DNA from: Opitutaceae bacterium
GTDB lineage: Bacteria > Verrucomicrobiota > Verrucomicrobiia > Opitutales > Opitutaceae
Assembly: GCA_018402455.1 (NCBI GenBank)
Contig: JAGYIG010000015.1
Coordinates: 16,768 to 80,767 of the forward strand
Length of the DNA stretch: 64,000 bases
Direction: 5' to 3'
The notes beneath the pieces were generated by a model. It ran no database searches. It had not been told where the DNA came from and saw nothing but the letters and a program-made list of their open reading frames with translations. Both the position numbers and the translations under genes were made by a program. Positions 1 to 7,845 of this stretch are shown in pieces (the stretch's first letter is position 1; every line of letters starts with the position of its first letter).

Positions 1-249
1 GCGGCGGGTGAGCGGTGGCGGGTGCCCGCGTTGTTTGCGTATTGGTTTGTAGGCCGCGACCAGGTGGTCGCATCCACGGCGGAACGGATGGGGCACGCGG
101 CGCTGAATCGGCTCCGCTTACGACCTGACCGCTGGGCTTATGTGGTGGTGCAGGCGGTGGTGCTGGACGGCGAGACCAAGGACGAAACGTTGCGCCGGAT
201 GGAGGCCGTCGCCCGGCCGCTTTTGGATCAACTGACGCCGCCGGATTAA
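1..249 (+). CDS. EpsI-type exosortase-associated protein, C-terminal part
   Basis: This is the tail of a gene that enters from the left edge; the frame is open from base 1. The visible 82 residues contain AYWFVGRD followed by a conserved helical segment and an amphipathic C-terminus, as in the EpsI domain found fused to or beside exosortases, the transpeptidase-like enzymes that process PEP-CTERM proteins. A PEP-CTERM protein lies about 1.6 kb downstream, which fits. Whether the domain is fused to an exosortase or stands alone cannot be seen. A GTG at 22 is probably an internal valine, not a start. The family call rests on a short fragment. Confidence 0.6.
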   Translation, partial: AAGERWRVPALFAYWFVGRDQVVASTAERMGHAALNRLRLRPDRWAYVVVQAVVLDGETKDETLRRMEAVARPLLDQLTPPD

Positions 250-266
250 GTCGCGGCGGAGAAAGA

Positions 267-1883
267 TTGAGTTTTATGGGGGGCGTCTCACCATCCCGCC
301 TCTTGGAGTCAACCAGCGCTGCCGACTACGTTCTGTTGATTGCCGCCAGCGACCTGAACATGTGGTCGCCGGCGGTAGCTTTGGTCGTGGGCCTGTTGCT
401 CGGCGTGGTGTTGCTCAAAAACCTGTCCCGCCGCCAGCGCAATCAGGCGCAGGAGCAGGCGGACCAGATCATTGCGGTGGCCAAGCGGGAGGCGGCGGTC
501 GCGGCGCGGGAGCAAAAGCAGGTCGCGGAAAAGGCGCTGGCGGCGCGGGAGGCGGAGTTGGCGCGGGATCGGGATCGGCATCAGATCGAAACGGACGTGC
601 AGTTGCGCGAAATTCGTTCGCACGAGGAATCGTTGGGGGCCCTTGATTTTGAGCTGCAGCAGAAGCGCGAACGGTTGAATCGGGAGGCCGATGCGGTGAA
701 GCAGGCGCGGGAAGCCTTGCGGGAGAAATCGCGCAACCTGCGGCGGAAACTGGAGAAACTCGCGGGAATGGATGCGGAGGAGATTGCGTCCGCCCTGCGG
801 GAGGAAGTGCAGATTGAGTGTCAGGACGAGCTGCGGGCCTTGCGGCGGCAGTTTTTGGAGCGGTCCGAACAAGACCTGCAGAACGAGGCTCGCCGGATGT
901 TGATCGCGGCGATGCAGCGACTTTCCTCCCGCCCGAACAACGATCTGACGGCCACCATCGTCCAGCTTCCGTCGGAGGAAATGAAGGGCCGGATCATCGG
1001 CCGCGAGGGCCGTAACATTAAATCCTTTGAGGCGTCCACGGGGGTCACGCTGCTGATCGATGAATCGCCGCAGATGGTGCTCATTTCATCGTTTGATCCC
1101 GTGCGGCGGGAAGTGGCCCGAGTGGCGTTGGAGGGGCTGATTCAGGATGGTCGGATCCATCCGGCCAACATCGAAGAGTTTGTGCAAACCGCGCAGGAGG
1201 AGATCGAGCTGAAGGTGGAACAATCCGGGGAAGAGGCGGTGGCGCAGTTGAGCATCAATGGATTGCACCCGGAGGTGATCAAATTGCTGGGGCGCATGAA
1301 ATACCGGTTCTCCTACGCGCAAAATGCCCTCGATCACTCGGTGGAGGTGGGTTTCCTGTGTTCCATGTTGGCCAGCGAATTGGGGCTCGATCCCATGATC
1401 GCAAAACGGGCCGGCTTGTTGCACGACATCGGCAAGGCCATCGAAAGCGATTACGAGGGCAGTCATGCTGCGATGGGCGCGGACTTCATCAAACGCCACG
1501 GTGAAACGCCGACGGTGGTGAATGCCGTCGCGGCCCATCACGAGGAAGTCCCCCCCGAGTCGGTGTATGCGGGATTGGTCATTCTGGCGGACACCGTTTC
1601 AGCCGTGCGGCCAGGCGCGCGAGCCGAGTCCATGTCCAGTTACATTCAGCGGTTGGACCGGCTGGAGAGTCTGGCCAAATCAGTGGATGGGGTGCGCCAG
1701 GCCTACGCCATTCAGGCGGGTCGCGAAGTGCGGGTGGTGGTGAATCCCAACGTGGTGTCCGATGACCGGGCGAGCGAGATTGCGAAGGAGCTGCGTCAAC
1801 GGGTTGAAGAAGAGCTGCAGTATCCGAGCACGATTCGGATCACCGTGATTCGCGAGAACCGCTACACGGAAACTGCGACCTGA
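267..1883 (+). CDS. rny: Ribonuclease Y
   Basis: Membrane-anchored endoribonuclease that initiates mRNA decay. The 538-residue product has the full family layout: a transmembrane segment around residues 34-52, a long charged coiled coil (about 60-210), a KH RNA-binding domain with GREGRNIKSFE near residue 245, and an HD metal-dependent phosphohydrolase domain with LLHDIGKA (His385-Asp386). The length is normal for the family. The start is taken as TTG at 267 because GGAG lies 6 nt upstream; ATG at 276 is the alternative. It follows the EpsI-like gene by 17 nt and so may be co-transcribed with it. It converges on the PEP-CTERM gene with 2 nt between the stop codons. Confidence 0.95.
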   Translation: MSFMGGVSPSRLLESTSAADYVLLIAASDLNMWSPAVALVVGLLLGVVLLKNLSRRQRNQAQEQADQIIAVAKREAAVAAREQKQVAEKALAAREAELARDRDRHQIETDVQLREIRSHEESLGALDFELQQKRERLNREADAVKQAREALREKSRNLRRKLEKLAGMDAEEIASALREEVQIECQDELRALRRQFLERSEQDLQNEARRMLIAAMQRLSSRPNNDLTATIVQLPSEEMKGRIIGREGRNIKSFEASTGVTLLIDESPQMVLISSFDPVRREVARVALEGLIQDGRIHPANIEEFVQTAQEEIELKVEQSGEEAVAQLSINGLHPEVIKLLGRMKYRFSYAQNALDHSVEVGFLCSMLASELGLDPMIAKRAGLLHDIGKAIESDYEGSHAAMGADFIKRHGETPTVVNAVAAHHEEVPPESVYAGLVILADTVSAVRPGARAESMSSYIQRLDRLESLAKSVDGVRQAYAIQAGREVRVVVNPNVVSDDRASEIAKELRQRVEEELQYPSTIRITVIRENRYTETAT

Positions 1884-1885
1884 GA

Positions 1886-2907
1886 TTACTGCGACCGGAT
1901 CGCCCAAGGCGCGCGTCGGCGCCGTCGCAACAACGCGAGCGCCAGCACCGCGGTCCCGCCCAGGCCGAAGAAGGAGGGCTCCGGGATGACGGCGAACGCC
2001 ACGTCCTGAAAGAAAATCCCGTTGACGCCGGCGAAGTCGAAGCCGCCGGCGGTGCCCTCGCCATCCGGGGTTCCACCCGGGAAATAGGTGCTGTTGGTCC
2101 AGTCCACCAGGTTGGCACTGTTGCCGCCCGTGCTGACGTCGTAGCCGAAGAGCGAGTAGCCGTAGATGGTTGAGCCGGCGGAGACGCCGAAGTCGCCGAG
2201 GGTGAAGATCACCCCGCCGGGCCCTTGATCGTTGGTGGTGTTGAAAATCGTGTAAGGGGTGCCCGAGGTATCGTCGCCGGCGCTGAATCGTTCGATGGCG
2301 AAACTATCGTGGTTGTGGATATTGGGGCGTGAACGGGGCGGTGCTGGTCGCTGTAGCCAGTGGGATTCCCGGCGCCGTCGACGGAAGTCACCAAGGCGAT
2401 GGAGAAGGACTCGTGCTGGGGGTTGATCCCAAAGTCGAATACGGGGATGGCAAAGCCGGTGTCGGCCGTCATGCCGCCGCTGACGATGAGGTCGACGCGT
2501 TCGATGTTGGCGGAGGAGGCGTTGACGTTGGCAAAAAGGTTATGGACCCCGACGTTGAGGTTGTTGCCCAGAATCGCATCCTCGATGTTGGTGATGTAGG
2601 GACCGAGTCGGTCGCCTTGGTTGCTGGCGGTTTCATACCAGATGTGGGATCGGGCGGCGCCGCTGGAACCGCGGCGCACAAAGACCAAGTCAGCCTGGCC
2701 AGTGACCGCGTAGGTATCCCCTCCAGCGGTGAAAGTATCGAGAGCCAACCGTTGGTTACGGTAGGTGAAGCCGTTCGCCACCGTGTCGGCGCCATCGGTG
2801 AGGCTGGTGGTGGCGGAAGTGATCGCGATTTGGGCTCGAACGGGAGTCCCCCCGGCCCCCCAGAGGGCCGCGGTAAGCACCACAGCATTAGCCCAACGAC
2901 GAACCAT
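1886..2907 (-). CDS. PEP-CTERM sorting-domain protein, interrupted by a frameshift
   Basis: Secreted protein of about 340 residues. The N-terminus has a signal peptide (VVLTAALWGAGGTPVRAQ) and the C-terminus a textbook PEP-CTERM tail: PEPS, a hydrophobic helix, then an RRRRR cluster, the recognition signal for exosortase. The frame is broken once, at about 2310-2335. Upstream of that it reads to GYSDQHRPVHAP, and the continuing frame resumes as NIHNHDSFAIERFSAGDD and runs through SGTPYTIFNTTNDQG to the sorting tail. Total length (1,022 nt) is one base short of a whole codon number. The frameshift may be sequencing error or real inactivation. No catalytic domain is recognised; many such proteins are envelope or biofilm components. 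Confidence 0.8.
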
Positions 2908-3127
2908 ATCTAGGGGTTTAACCCTATTCTCGTAAAAAACACAACCCGGGATTAATGCCGTCGTGTTTGAGGATCAATCCGGTGGTTTGGCCGGTCGTCG
3001 ACGCAGCGGGAACCTTGAAAGGAGTCGGGCAAGTTGCGGGAAAACCAGGCCGAAGAGCTGAGAGGAATCCACCCTGGGGCGGGTAACCGGGCGTCACGAC
3101 CGGCCTCCTCCGGCTTAGCGCTCGGGA

Positions 3128-3718
3128 TCAGGGTAGGGATGCGACGGCTGCGATGAGGGCATCGACTGTCGGACGATCGCGGTAACCCGGTTCGCCGAGT
3201 TTGGCCGCGATTCGCCCCTCGGCGTTGACGACGAAGATGACGGGATGAGGGGTGCCCTTGGCCCGTCCGCCGGACTGCTGGTTGAGGATGCCGTAGGCGT
3301 CGATGGTCTTGCTGCCGACATCGGCCAACAGCGGGAAGGTGATGCCGTTGGCTTGGGAAAATTGATGCAGGATTTGGGGGGAATCGTAGCTGATTCCCAC
3401 GACGGTGATTCCGGCGGCGTCCAATCGGGCCAGATTTTTCTGAAGATCGTCCAGTTGGCGCTGGCAAAACGGACACCACTCGGCCGATCGATAAAACACC
3501 AGGGCGACGGGCGCCGCGGAGGTGAGATCGGACAGGTTGACGGTCTGGTTCGATGCATTCGGCAGCTCGAAGGCGGGGGCCGGTTCTCCTGGTGCGAGAC
3601 CGAGAATGTCCGGTTCCGCCGCGAGGGGGGGCACCGCGGGCAGGAAAACAAGGAGGGCAGCGACCAGCCCACCCCGGAACGCGGGTCGGATCGGACGGAA
3701 AAAGGAATCGATGGTCAT
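3128..3718 (-). CDS. Secreted AhpC/TSA-family peroxiredoxin-like protein
   Basis: Thioredoxin-fold protein of 196 residues, probably exported: an N-terminal hydrophobic segment (LVAALLVFLPAVPPLAAE) precedes the redox domain. The domain starts with LGLAPGEPAPAFELPN and carries the active site SAEWCPFCQRQL, a resolving-type CxxC in the peroxiredoxin/TlpA position, followed by GISYDS and HPVIFVV, usual core strands of the AhpC/TSA superfamily. ATG at 3718 is chosen because it sits directly before the signal sequence; the frame stays open upstream but there it is only antisense to the next gene. The likely role is periplasmic peroxide reduction or thiol redox. Substrate and partner cannot be told from sequence. 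Confidence 0.85.
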   Translation of the reverse strand: MTIDSFFRPIRPAFRGGLVAALLVFLPAVPPLAAEPDILGLAPGEPAPAFELPNASNQTVNLSDLTSAAPVALVFYRSAEWCPFCQRQLDDLQKNLARLDAAGITVVGISYDSPQILHQFSQANGITFPLLADVGSKTIDAYGILNQQSGGRAKGTPHPVIFVVNAEGRIAAKLGEPGYRDRPTVDALIAAVASLP

Positions 3719-3837
3719 GGCCTGGTAGGAGCGCCATCCGGCAGCATATATTCCCGGCAAGCCGGCCGGAATGGCGCTGGATTTTGAAACCGGTGCGATG
3801 CCGGTTTCATCGTCCACATAAGAGAGCAGGTTCAAGA

Positions 3838-3861
3838 AAGCCTTCCGACGGGGAGGCTTTT
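3838..3861 (-). terminator. Intrinsic terminator after the inositol-phosphatase-family gene
   Basis: Hairpin with arms AAAGCCT and AGGCTTT around a short C/G-rich loop, directly adjoining the stop codon of the minus-strand gene. Both flanks are A/T-rich, so it could act in both directions; the T run is longer on the plus strand. Confidence 0.6.
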
Positions 3862-4680
3862 TTATGGGGAGCGCAGAGTTTGCAGAACGGCCTGATGCAG
3901 TTCGGTGGTCGCTGCGGCGATGGTGGATTCGGCGGGGTAGGGGGCGTTGCCCTGCCAATCGGTGATCATGCCGCCAGCTCCGCGCACGACCGGGATGAGG
4001 GCGGCGATGTCCCAGGGGTTCACGATGGGGTCCACCGCGATGTCGATGAACCCGGCCGCCAGCATGAGGTAGCCGTAACCATCGGCCCACGTGCGGTAGA
4101 GGCGGCAGGCATCAATGAGGGCGTCCGTTTGGGCATCGGGTTGGTAGCGGGCCAGGTTGCGGTGATCGCTGGTGACCAGGGTGGCCGCGTCCAGGGTGGT
4201 GGTGCGGCGGCAGCGGACAGGGCTGCCGTTCAGGGTGGTGAGGGCGTTGTCGCCGATGGCCAGTTGCCCCAGCGTGGGCTGATGGATGGCGCCGAGGACC
4301 GGTTGGCCGTGGTGGAGCAGTCCGATCAGGGTCGTCCACAGCGGCACCCCGGTGATAAAGCTTTTGGTCCCGTCGATGGGGTCGAGCACCCAAACCCACT
4401 CCGCGTCCTCCCGCACACTGCCAAACTCCTCGCCGATGATGCCGTGGTCGGGAAAGCGGGCGGTGATCATTTCCCGCATGACCTTTTCGGCGCCCCGGTC
4501 CGCGGCGGTGACGGGGGAGTCATCGGCCTTGAGCTCTACGGCGGTGCCGGGGTTGCCAAAGTAGGGGGCGATGAACTCGGCGCTGGCACGGGCGAGTTCA
4601 AGGAGCAGATCGCGTTGGGAAGTCAGGTCCACGGGAAAAGTAAGGCCGCGGAATTCACGAAATGACACGAAATTCTGCAA
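3862..4680 (-). CDS. hisN: Inositol monophosphatase-family phosphatase, likely histidinol-phosphatase (HisN type)
   Basis: Mg-dependent sugar/alcohol phosphatase of the IMPase fold. The metal-binding motifs are present: GEEFG (Glu84-Glu85), LDPIDGTKSF (Asp100, Asp103) and WDIAALIPVVRGAGG near the C-terminus. Sequence character and length (272 residues as called) fit the HisN branch, which dephosphorylates histidinol phosphate in histidine synthesis, but inositol-1-phosphate or other monophosphate substrates are possible. The start is uncertain: 4680 is TTG without a clear ribosome site, and the conserved part begins near DLTSQRDLLLELA, so GTG at 4632 is plausible. No other histidine gene is nearby. 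It ends in a hairpin terminator. Confidence 0.85.
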   Translation of the reverse strand: MQNFVSFREFRGLTFPVDLTSQRDLLLELARASAEFIAPYFGNPGTAVELKADDSPVTAADRGAEKVMREMITARFPDHGIIGEEFGSVREDAEWVWVLDPIDGTKSFITGVPLWTTLIGLLHHGQPVLGAIHQPTLGQLAIGDNALTTLNGSPVRCRRTTTLDAATLVTSDHRNLARYQPDAQTDALIDACRLYRTWADGYGYLMLAAGFIDIAVDPIVNPWDIAALIPVVRGAGGMITDWQGNAPYPAESTIAAATTELHQAVLQTLRSP

Positions 4681-4758
4681 GCCCCGGGAAGACCCGATGG
4701 CGGCCCCGAGTGGGGCTGGTCCCTGCAGGCGGGTTGAATCTGGAGCGGCGGGCTTGTC

Positions 4759-5457
4759 ATGTCCGAAGCAATCTCAAGGCTTTCGGCGACGATGCCTTGG
4801 ACCGAGCACTTGATTCATTTCCTGGATTTTGAAGGGAGCACGGTGTCGGGGGTGTTGGAGTATGGGGTCGTGACGATGCGGGGGCCGGAGATTTTGGCGA
4901 CGTCGACGCGGCTGTGTCGGCCGTCGGGCCGTGTGCGGGCTGAGGAGGTGGCGGTGCATGGGATCGAAGCCGCGGCGGCGGCCGCGACTCCGCCGCTGGC
5001 GGATGATTTTGAGCGGTTCGTGGCCTGGCGGGCTGCGGGACCGTGGGCGGCGCATTTCGCGCAGGCCGAAAACACGCTGATCAAATCGGTATGGGCCTAT
5101 GGCCGTCGGGCGCCGGATTTTGGGCGGGATCAGGGCGTGACCAACGAGTGGGGACCGTGGGTGGATACGGGCCGGCTCTATCCACAGCTCTATCCGGCGC
5201 TGAAGTCGGCCAAGCTGGGCGACGTGATCGCGGCGATGGGGTTGCAAGAGGAACTCAACGCCGCCGCCAAGGAGCACTGCCCAACGGATCGCTGCCACTA
5301 TCATGCGGCCCTATACGACGCGTTGGCGGGGGCGGTGCTGCTGCGGCGTTTGGCGTGGGAACCGGAAGTGGCGAAGCAGTCACTCGCATGGCTCCTGCGG
5401 ATGAGCACCTTGGATCTGCAGAAACGCGAAGCCATGACCCAAGGCGATTTGTTTTAG
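4759..5457 (+). CDS. DnaQ-like (DEDD) 3'-5' exonuclease
   Basis: Predicted nuclease of the RNase H-like exonuclease superfamily, 232 residues. The first acidic motif is FLDFEGS (the D-x-E pair), and the last is HYHAALYDALAGAVLL, where His and Asp take the exo III positions. The middle part is divergent, with HFAQAENTLIKS in place of the common 'HNA.FD' motif. Such proteins trim DNA or RNA 3' ends or proofread. ATG at 4792 (MPWTEH), just before the conserved strand, is an alternative start. The following gene begins 8 nt after this stop, so the two probably form an operon. Confidence 0.8.
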   Translation: MSEAISRLSATMPWTEHLIHFLDFEGSTVSGVLEYGVVTMRGPEILATSTRLCRPSGRVRAEEVAVHGIEAAAAAATPPLADDFERFVAWRAAGPWAAHFAQAENTLIKSVWAYGRRAPDFGRDQGVTNEWGPWVDTGRLYPQLYPALKSAKLGDVIAAMGLQEELNAAAKEHCPTDRCHYHAALYDALAGAVLLRRLAWEPEVAKQSLAWLLRMSTLDLQKREAMTQGDLF

Positions 5458-5464
5458 GCGGATC

Positions 5465-5998
5465 ATGGAGGTTGAAGAGCCCGTCACCGCGTTGGAGCGC
5501 ATCCTGGTAGAGGCCTACAAGGAAGAGATGGTCGACTACCTGAATGCCCATCCGGAGGACTTCCCGGCGGCGATCGCGTTGGCGGTCGGAGATCGTCCGC
5601 GGTATGCTTGGCGGGCGGCGTGGCTGGTGGGCAATGGGATGGAGGCGCATGATCCGCACCTCCGGGATCACGTGGATCGGCTCATCACTGCGATGCTGGG
5701 CAAACCCGACGGTCACTGGCGGGAGTTGATGAAAATCGTCATGCGGATGCGGCTGAACGACGAACAGGAAGGACGACTTTTTGAAATGGCGCTGCAACAT
5801 TGGCAGGATCCGAAAAAGCAGTCCTCCGGGCGGTGGATGTCGTTTCGGTTCATGGCCGACATGGTGAAAAAATACCCGGAATTGGCGGCCGAGGTGCAGC
5901 TGGTGCTGCGTCCGGACTTGGTGGATGGGCTGTCGCCCGGGATTCGCCGCTCGGTATCGCGCGAGGCCAAGCGGATCTTGGGGATGGAGGTGGAGTAG
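5465..5998 (+). CDS. Hypothetical helical protein, HEAT-like
   Basis: A 177-residue, wholly alpha-helical-looking soluble protein with no signal peptide or membrane segment. It has repeated amphipathic helices (for example RYAWRAAWLVGNGME and LRDHVDRLITAML), reminiscent of HEAT-type repeats, and no catalytic motif that I recognise. It follows the DnaQ-like exonuclease by 8 nt in the same direction, so the two are probably translated from one transcript. A structural or partner role for the exonuclease is possible but is only a guess from position. Confidence 0.7.
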   Translation: MEVEEPVTALERILVEAYKEEMVDYLNAHPEDFPAAIALAVGDRPRYAWRAAWLVGNGMEAHDPHLRDHVDRLITAMLGKPDGHWRELMKIVMRMRLNDEQEGRLFEMALQHWQDPKKQSSGRWMSFRFMADMVKKYPELAAEVQLVLRPDLVDGLSPGIRRSVSREAKRILGMEVE

Positions 5999-6141
5999 TT
6001 CGGGCGGAGTTTGAGGAAGGGCTCGACCGCCCGACCTCCGCCAAGGCATCGGTGGGCAGGCTGGGCGAGCTGTGCAGTGGAGTGGGGGCGTGCGCGGATG
6101 GTTGGCCTGCTGAAGACCTTGGGGGTGAGCGCGCGGGGAAA

Positions 6142-6205
6142 GGGTCACGTCGGAAAATGCGAACTACGGCTACGCCTTCGTTGCACATTTTAACGACATG
6201 ACCCC
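6142..6205. repeat. Interspersed inverted repeat, family 1, copy A
   Basis: 64-bp imperfect palindrome in the gap between a plus- and a minus-strand gene. The left arm is GGGTCACGTCGGAAAATG and the right arm CATTTTAACGACATGACCCC. Two related copies lie at 7767-7830 and 14876-14944. In all three the left arm reads GTCGGnAAAA and the right arm, inverted, GTCGTTAAAA, so the asymmetry is conserved. The rest of 5999-6266 holds nothing else that I recognise. Confidence 0.8.
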
Positions 6206-6266
6206 GTGGGCGGCGGACCTGTCATAGTTGCCGACCCACCTGAGAGGCAAAACGGGGAGATCCGGG

Positions 6267-7028
6267 TTACTCGATGGGGTAGCGGATCAGACCGAAACGC
6301 TGAGCCAGCATTCGTGCGGCAAAGGACGGCACGGTCACGCAATAGCGGGGGAGGAGTCGTCGTGGTTCCCGGCTCAACCGCCACAGCCACTCCAGCCCCG
6401 ACCGTTGCCATGGCAGGGGGGCTTGCTGAACCCGGCCGCTCAAAAAATCGAAGGCGGCGCCCACGCCCAAGGTGATTCCGGGGTGGTCCGATTCCTGATG
6501 GTAGTGGGCCATGAAGGCCTCCTGTTTGGGGGTGCTGAGACCGATCCAAACGAAATCGGCGCGTGTTTGCCGGATGCTTTGGGTCGAAAGCTCCCGGATG
6601 TCATCCGACCAATCCGGGGTCTCGGTGCCAGCGATGTTCAATCCCGGAAACTTCGCGGATAGTTTTTGGGCGAGTTCTTCGGCCACGCCGGTTGATCCGC
6701 CATAGAGGTAGTGAGTCAGTTCAGTATCGGCCGTGGCGGCACACAGCGCCTCCATCAAGTCGGGACCATAGGTGCGTCTGACTTGGGCAAAGCCTTGCCG
6801 TTTTCCGGCCCATACAAGTGGCATGCCGTCGGGGGTCGCCAGCAGGGCGCGATTGAGGACGTGGCGGTGGCGGGGGTGACGGCGCGCTTGCGTAATCGAG
6901 TGGGCATCGCAGCAACACACGTAGCCGTTGGTGCCTGCTCGCGCCGCCGATACGAGATGTTCGGTCGCCGCAGAAAGATTCACGGCGTGAACGCCCACTC
7001 CCAGAACATTGTAGCGTGGCAGCTCCAC
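6267..7028 (-). CDS. WecG/TagA/CpsF-family glycosyltransferase
   Basis: Inverting glycosyltransferase of family GT26, 253 residues. These enzymes add N-acetylmannosamine or related sugars to lipid-linked intermediates in teichoic acid, enterobacterial antigen or exopolysaccharide synthesis. Visible family features are the start NVLGVGVHAVN, the central DAHSITQARRHP, the conserved TPDGMPLVWAGK and YGPDLM segments, then LYGGSTGVAEEL, WIGLSTPKQEAFMA and GVGAAFDFLSG. The C-terminal arginine-rich tail (WRLSREPRRLLPRY) is usual and thought to bind the membrane. The acceptor cannot be told; no polysaccharide cluster surrounds it. The HAD gene upstream on the same strand ends 16 nt before this start. 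Confidence 0.93.
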   Translation of the reverse strand: MELPRYNVLGVGVHAVNLSAATEHLVSAARAGTNGYVCCCDAHSITQARRHPRHRHVLNRALLATPDGMPLVWAGKRQGFAQVRRTYGPDLMEALCAATADTELTHYLYGGSTGVAEELAQKLSAKFPGLNIAGTETPDWSDDIRELSTQSIRQTRADFVWIGLSTPKQEAFMAHYHQESDHPGITLGVGAAFDFLSGRVQQAPLPWQRSGLEWLWRLSREPRRLLPRYCVTVPSFAARMLAQRFGLIRYPIE

Positions 7029-7044
7029 GCTGTGACTCTCGGGT

Positions 7045-7683
7045 TCAGGCCGGGGTTGGCAAGACGAAGTCCGCCAACGACGCCAGCACTTGGCGAGCGT
7101 AAGGGAAATCGACGTGACGCGTGCTGGGATTGGGGACGACCACCACGGTCAATCCCGCCCGATGCGCGGCCAGATGGCCGGGGGCCGAATCTTCGAAAGC
7201 GATGGCGTCGGCTGGATCAACCCCGAGTTGACGGCACACCTCCACATAGACGTCCGGGGCGGGTTTGGCGTGAGGCACGTCTTCCCGGCAGACCACGGCG
7301 CCGAAGTTCGGCCGCAACCCGAGGCGCTCCAGATGCCCGTCGACGTGGGGGTGGGTGGAGTTCGACGCCACGCCCACCGGGATGCCGGTCTCCCTGGCTT
7401 GATCGAGCAGGGTCTTCACGCCGGACAGAACGGGTTGTTGCACGATGATGGCTGATTTTATCGCTTCGAATTGCGACTCGAGGGCGGCTCGGTCGGCATC
7501 ATCGGGGAATGCTTCCCACGGGTCGTAATACACGCCGCTGTGGCCGATAATGGTGTGCCCCTTGGCCCGGTCGTAGGTCAGACCATGCTGACGATGAACT
7601 TGATCCCAAGCGTCCAGCAAGGGGGTCTCGGTATCCAGAATGAGTCCGTCAAAATCAAATATCAGCGCAGCGGGCCCGGGCAT
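7045..7683 (-). CDS. HAD-superfamily hydrolase, beta-phosphoglucomutase-like
   Basis: Cytosolic phosphatase or phosphomutase of HAD subfamily IA, 212 residues. Motif I is FDFDGLILDTE at the very N-terminus, with Asp nucleophile and Asp acid/base; motif II lies in GVASNSTH; motif III/IV is in KPAPDVYVEV followed by AFEDSAPG. A helical cap domain sits between motifs I and II. ATG at 7683 is chosen because it places motif I at residues 7-17 as in relatives; an upstream in-frame start at 7719 adds only an arginine-rich stretch. The substrate is unknown. It probably shares a transcript with the WecG-like gene 16 nt downstream. Confidence 0.9.
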   Translation of the reverse strand: MPGPAALIFDFDGLILDTETPLLDAWDQVHRQHGLTYDRAKGHTIIGHSGVYYDPWEAFPDDADRAALESQFEAIKSAIIVQQPVLSGVKTLLDQARETGIPVGVASNSTHPHVDGHLERLGLRPNFGAVVCREDVPHAKPAPDVYVEVCRQLGVDPADAIAFEDSAPGHLAAHRAGLTVVVVPNPSTRHVDFPYARQVLASLADFVLPTPA

Positions 7684-7766
7684 GTGAAAATAAAGGGAAT
7701 ATCGACGGCGGTGGCGCAAGCGGCGCGCGCGATACGTGGGAAGTTATGGGGACTCGAACGCGCCAA

Positions 7767-7830
7767 GGGGTCGGGTCGGCAAAAGTGAATTACGTTTCAC
7801 TGCATTCACTTTTTAACGACGCCGACCCCG
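7767..7830. repeat. Interspersed inverted repeat, family 1, copy B
   Basis: 64-bp element upstream of the HAD gene and just downstream of gyrA. Outer arms are GGGGTCGGGTCGGCAAAAGT and its counterpart ACTTTTTAACGACGCCGACC; the centre holds a second, shorter palindrome around GTGAAT and ATTCAC. It is the best-preserved of the three copies in the window. Confidence 0.8.
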
Positions 7831-7845
7831 TGGGCTTCGATCGGG

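Noticed and set aside
7741..7766. tRNA remnant suggested by GGGGACTCGAACG (T-arm-like on the minus strand)
   Set aside because: No flanking bases pair into a T stem and no other tRNA arm is present.
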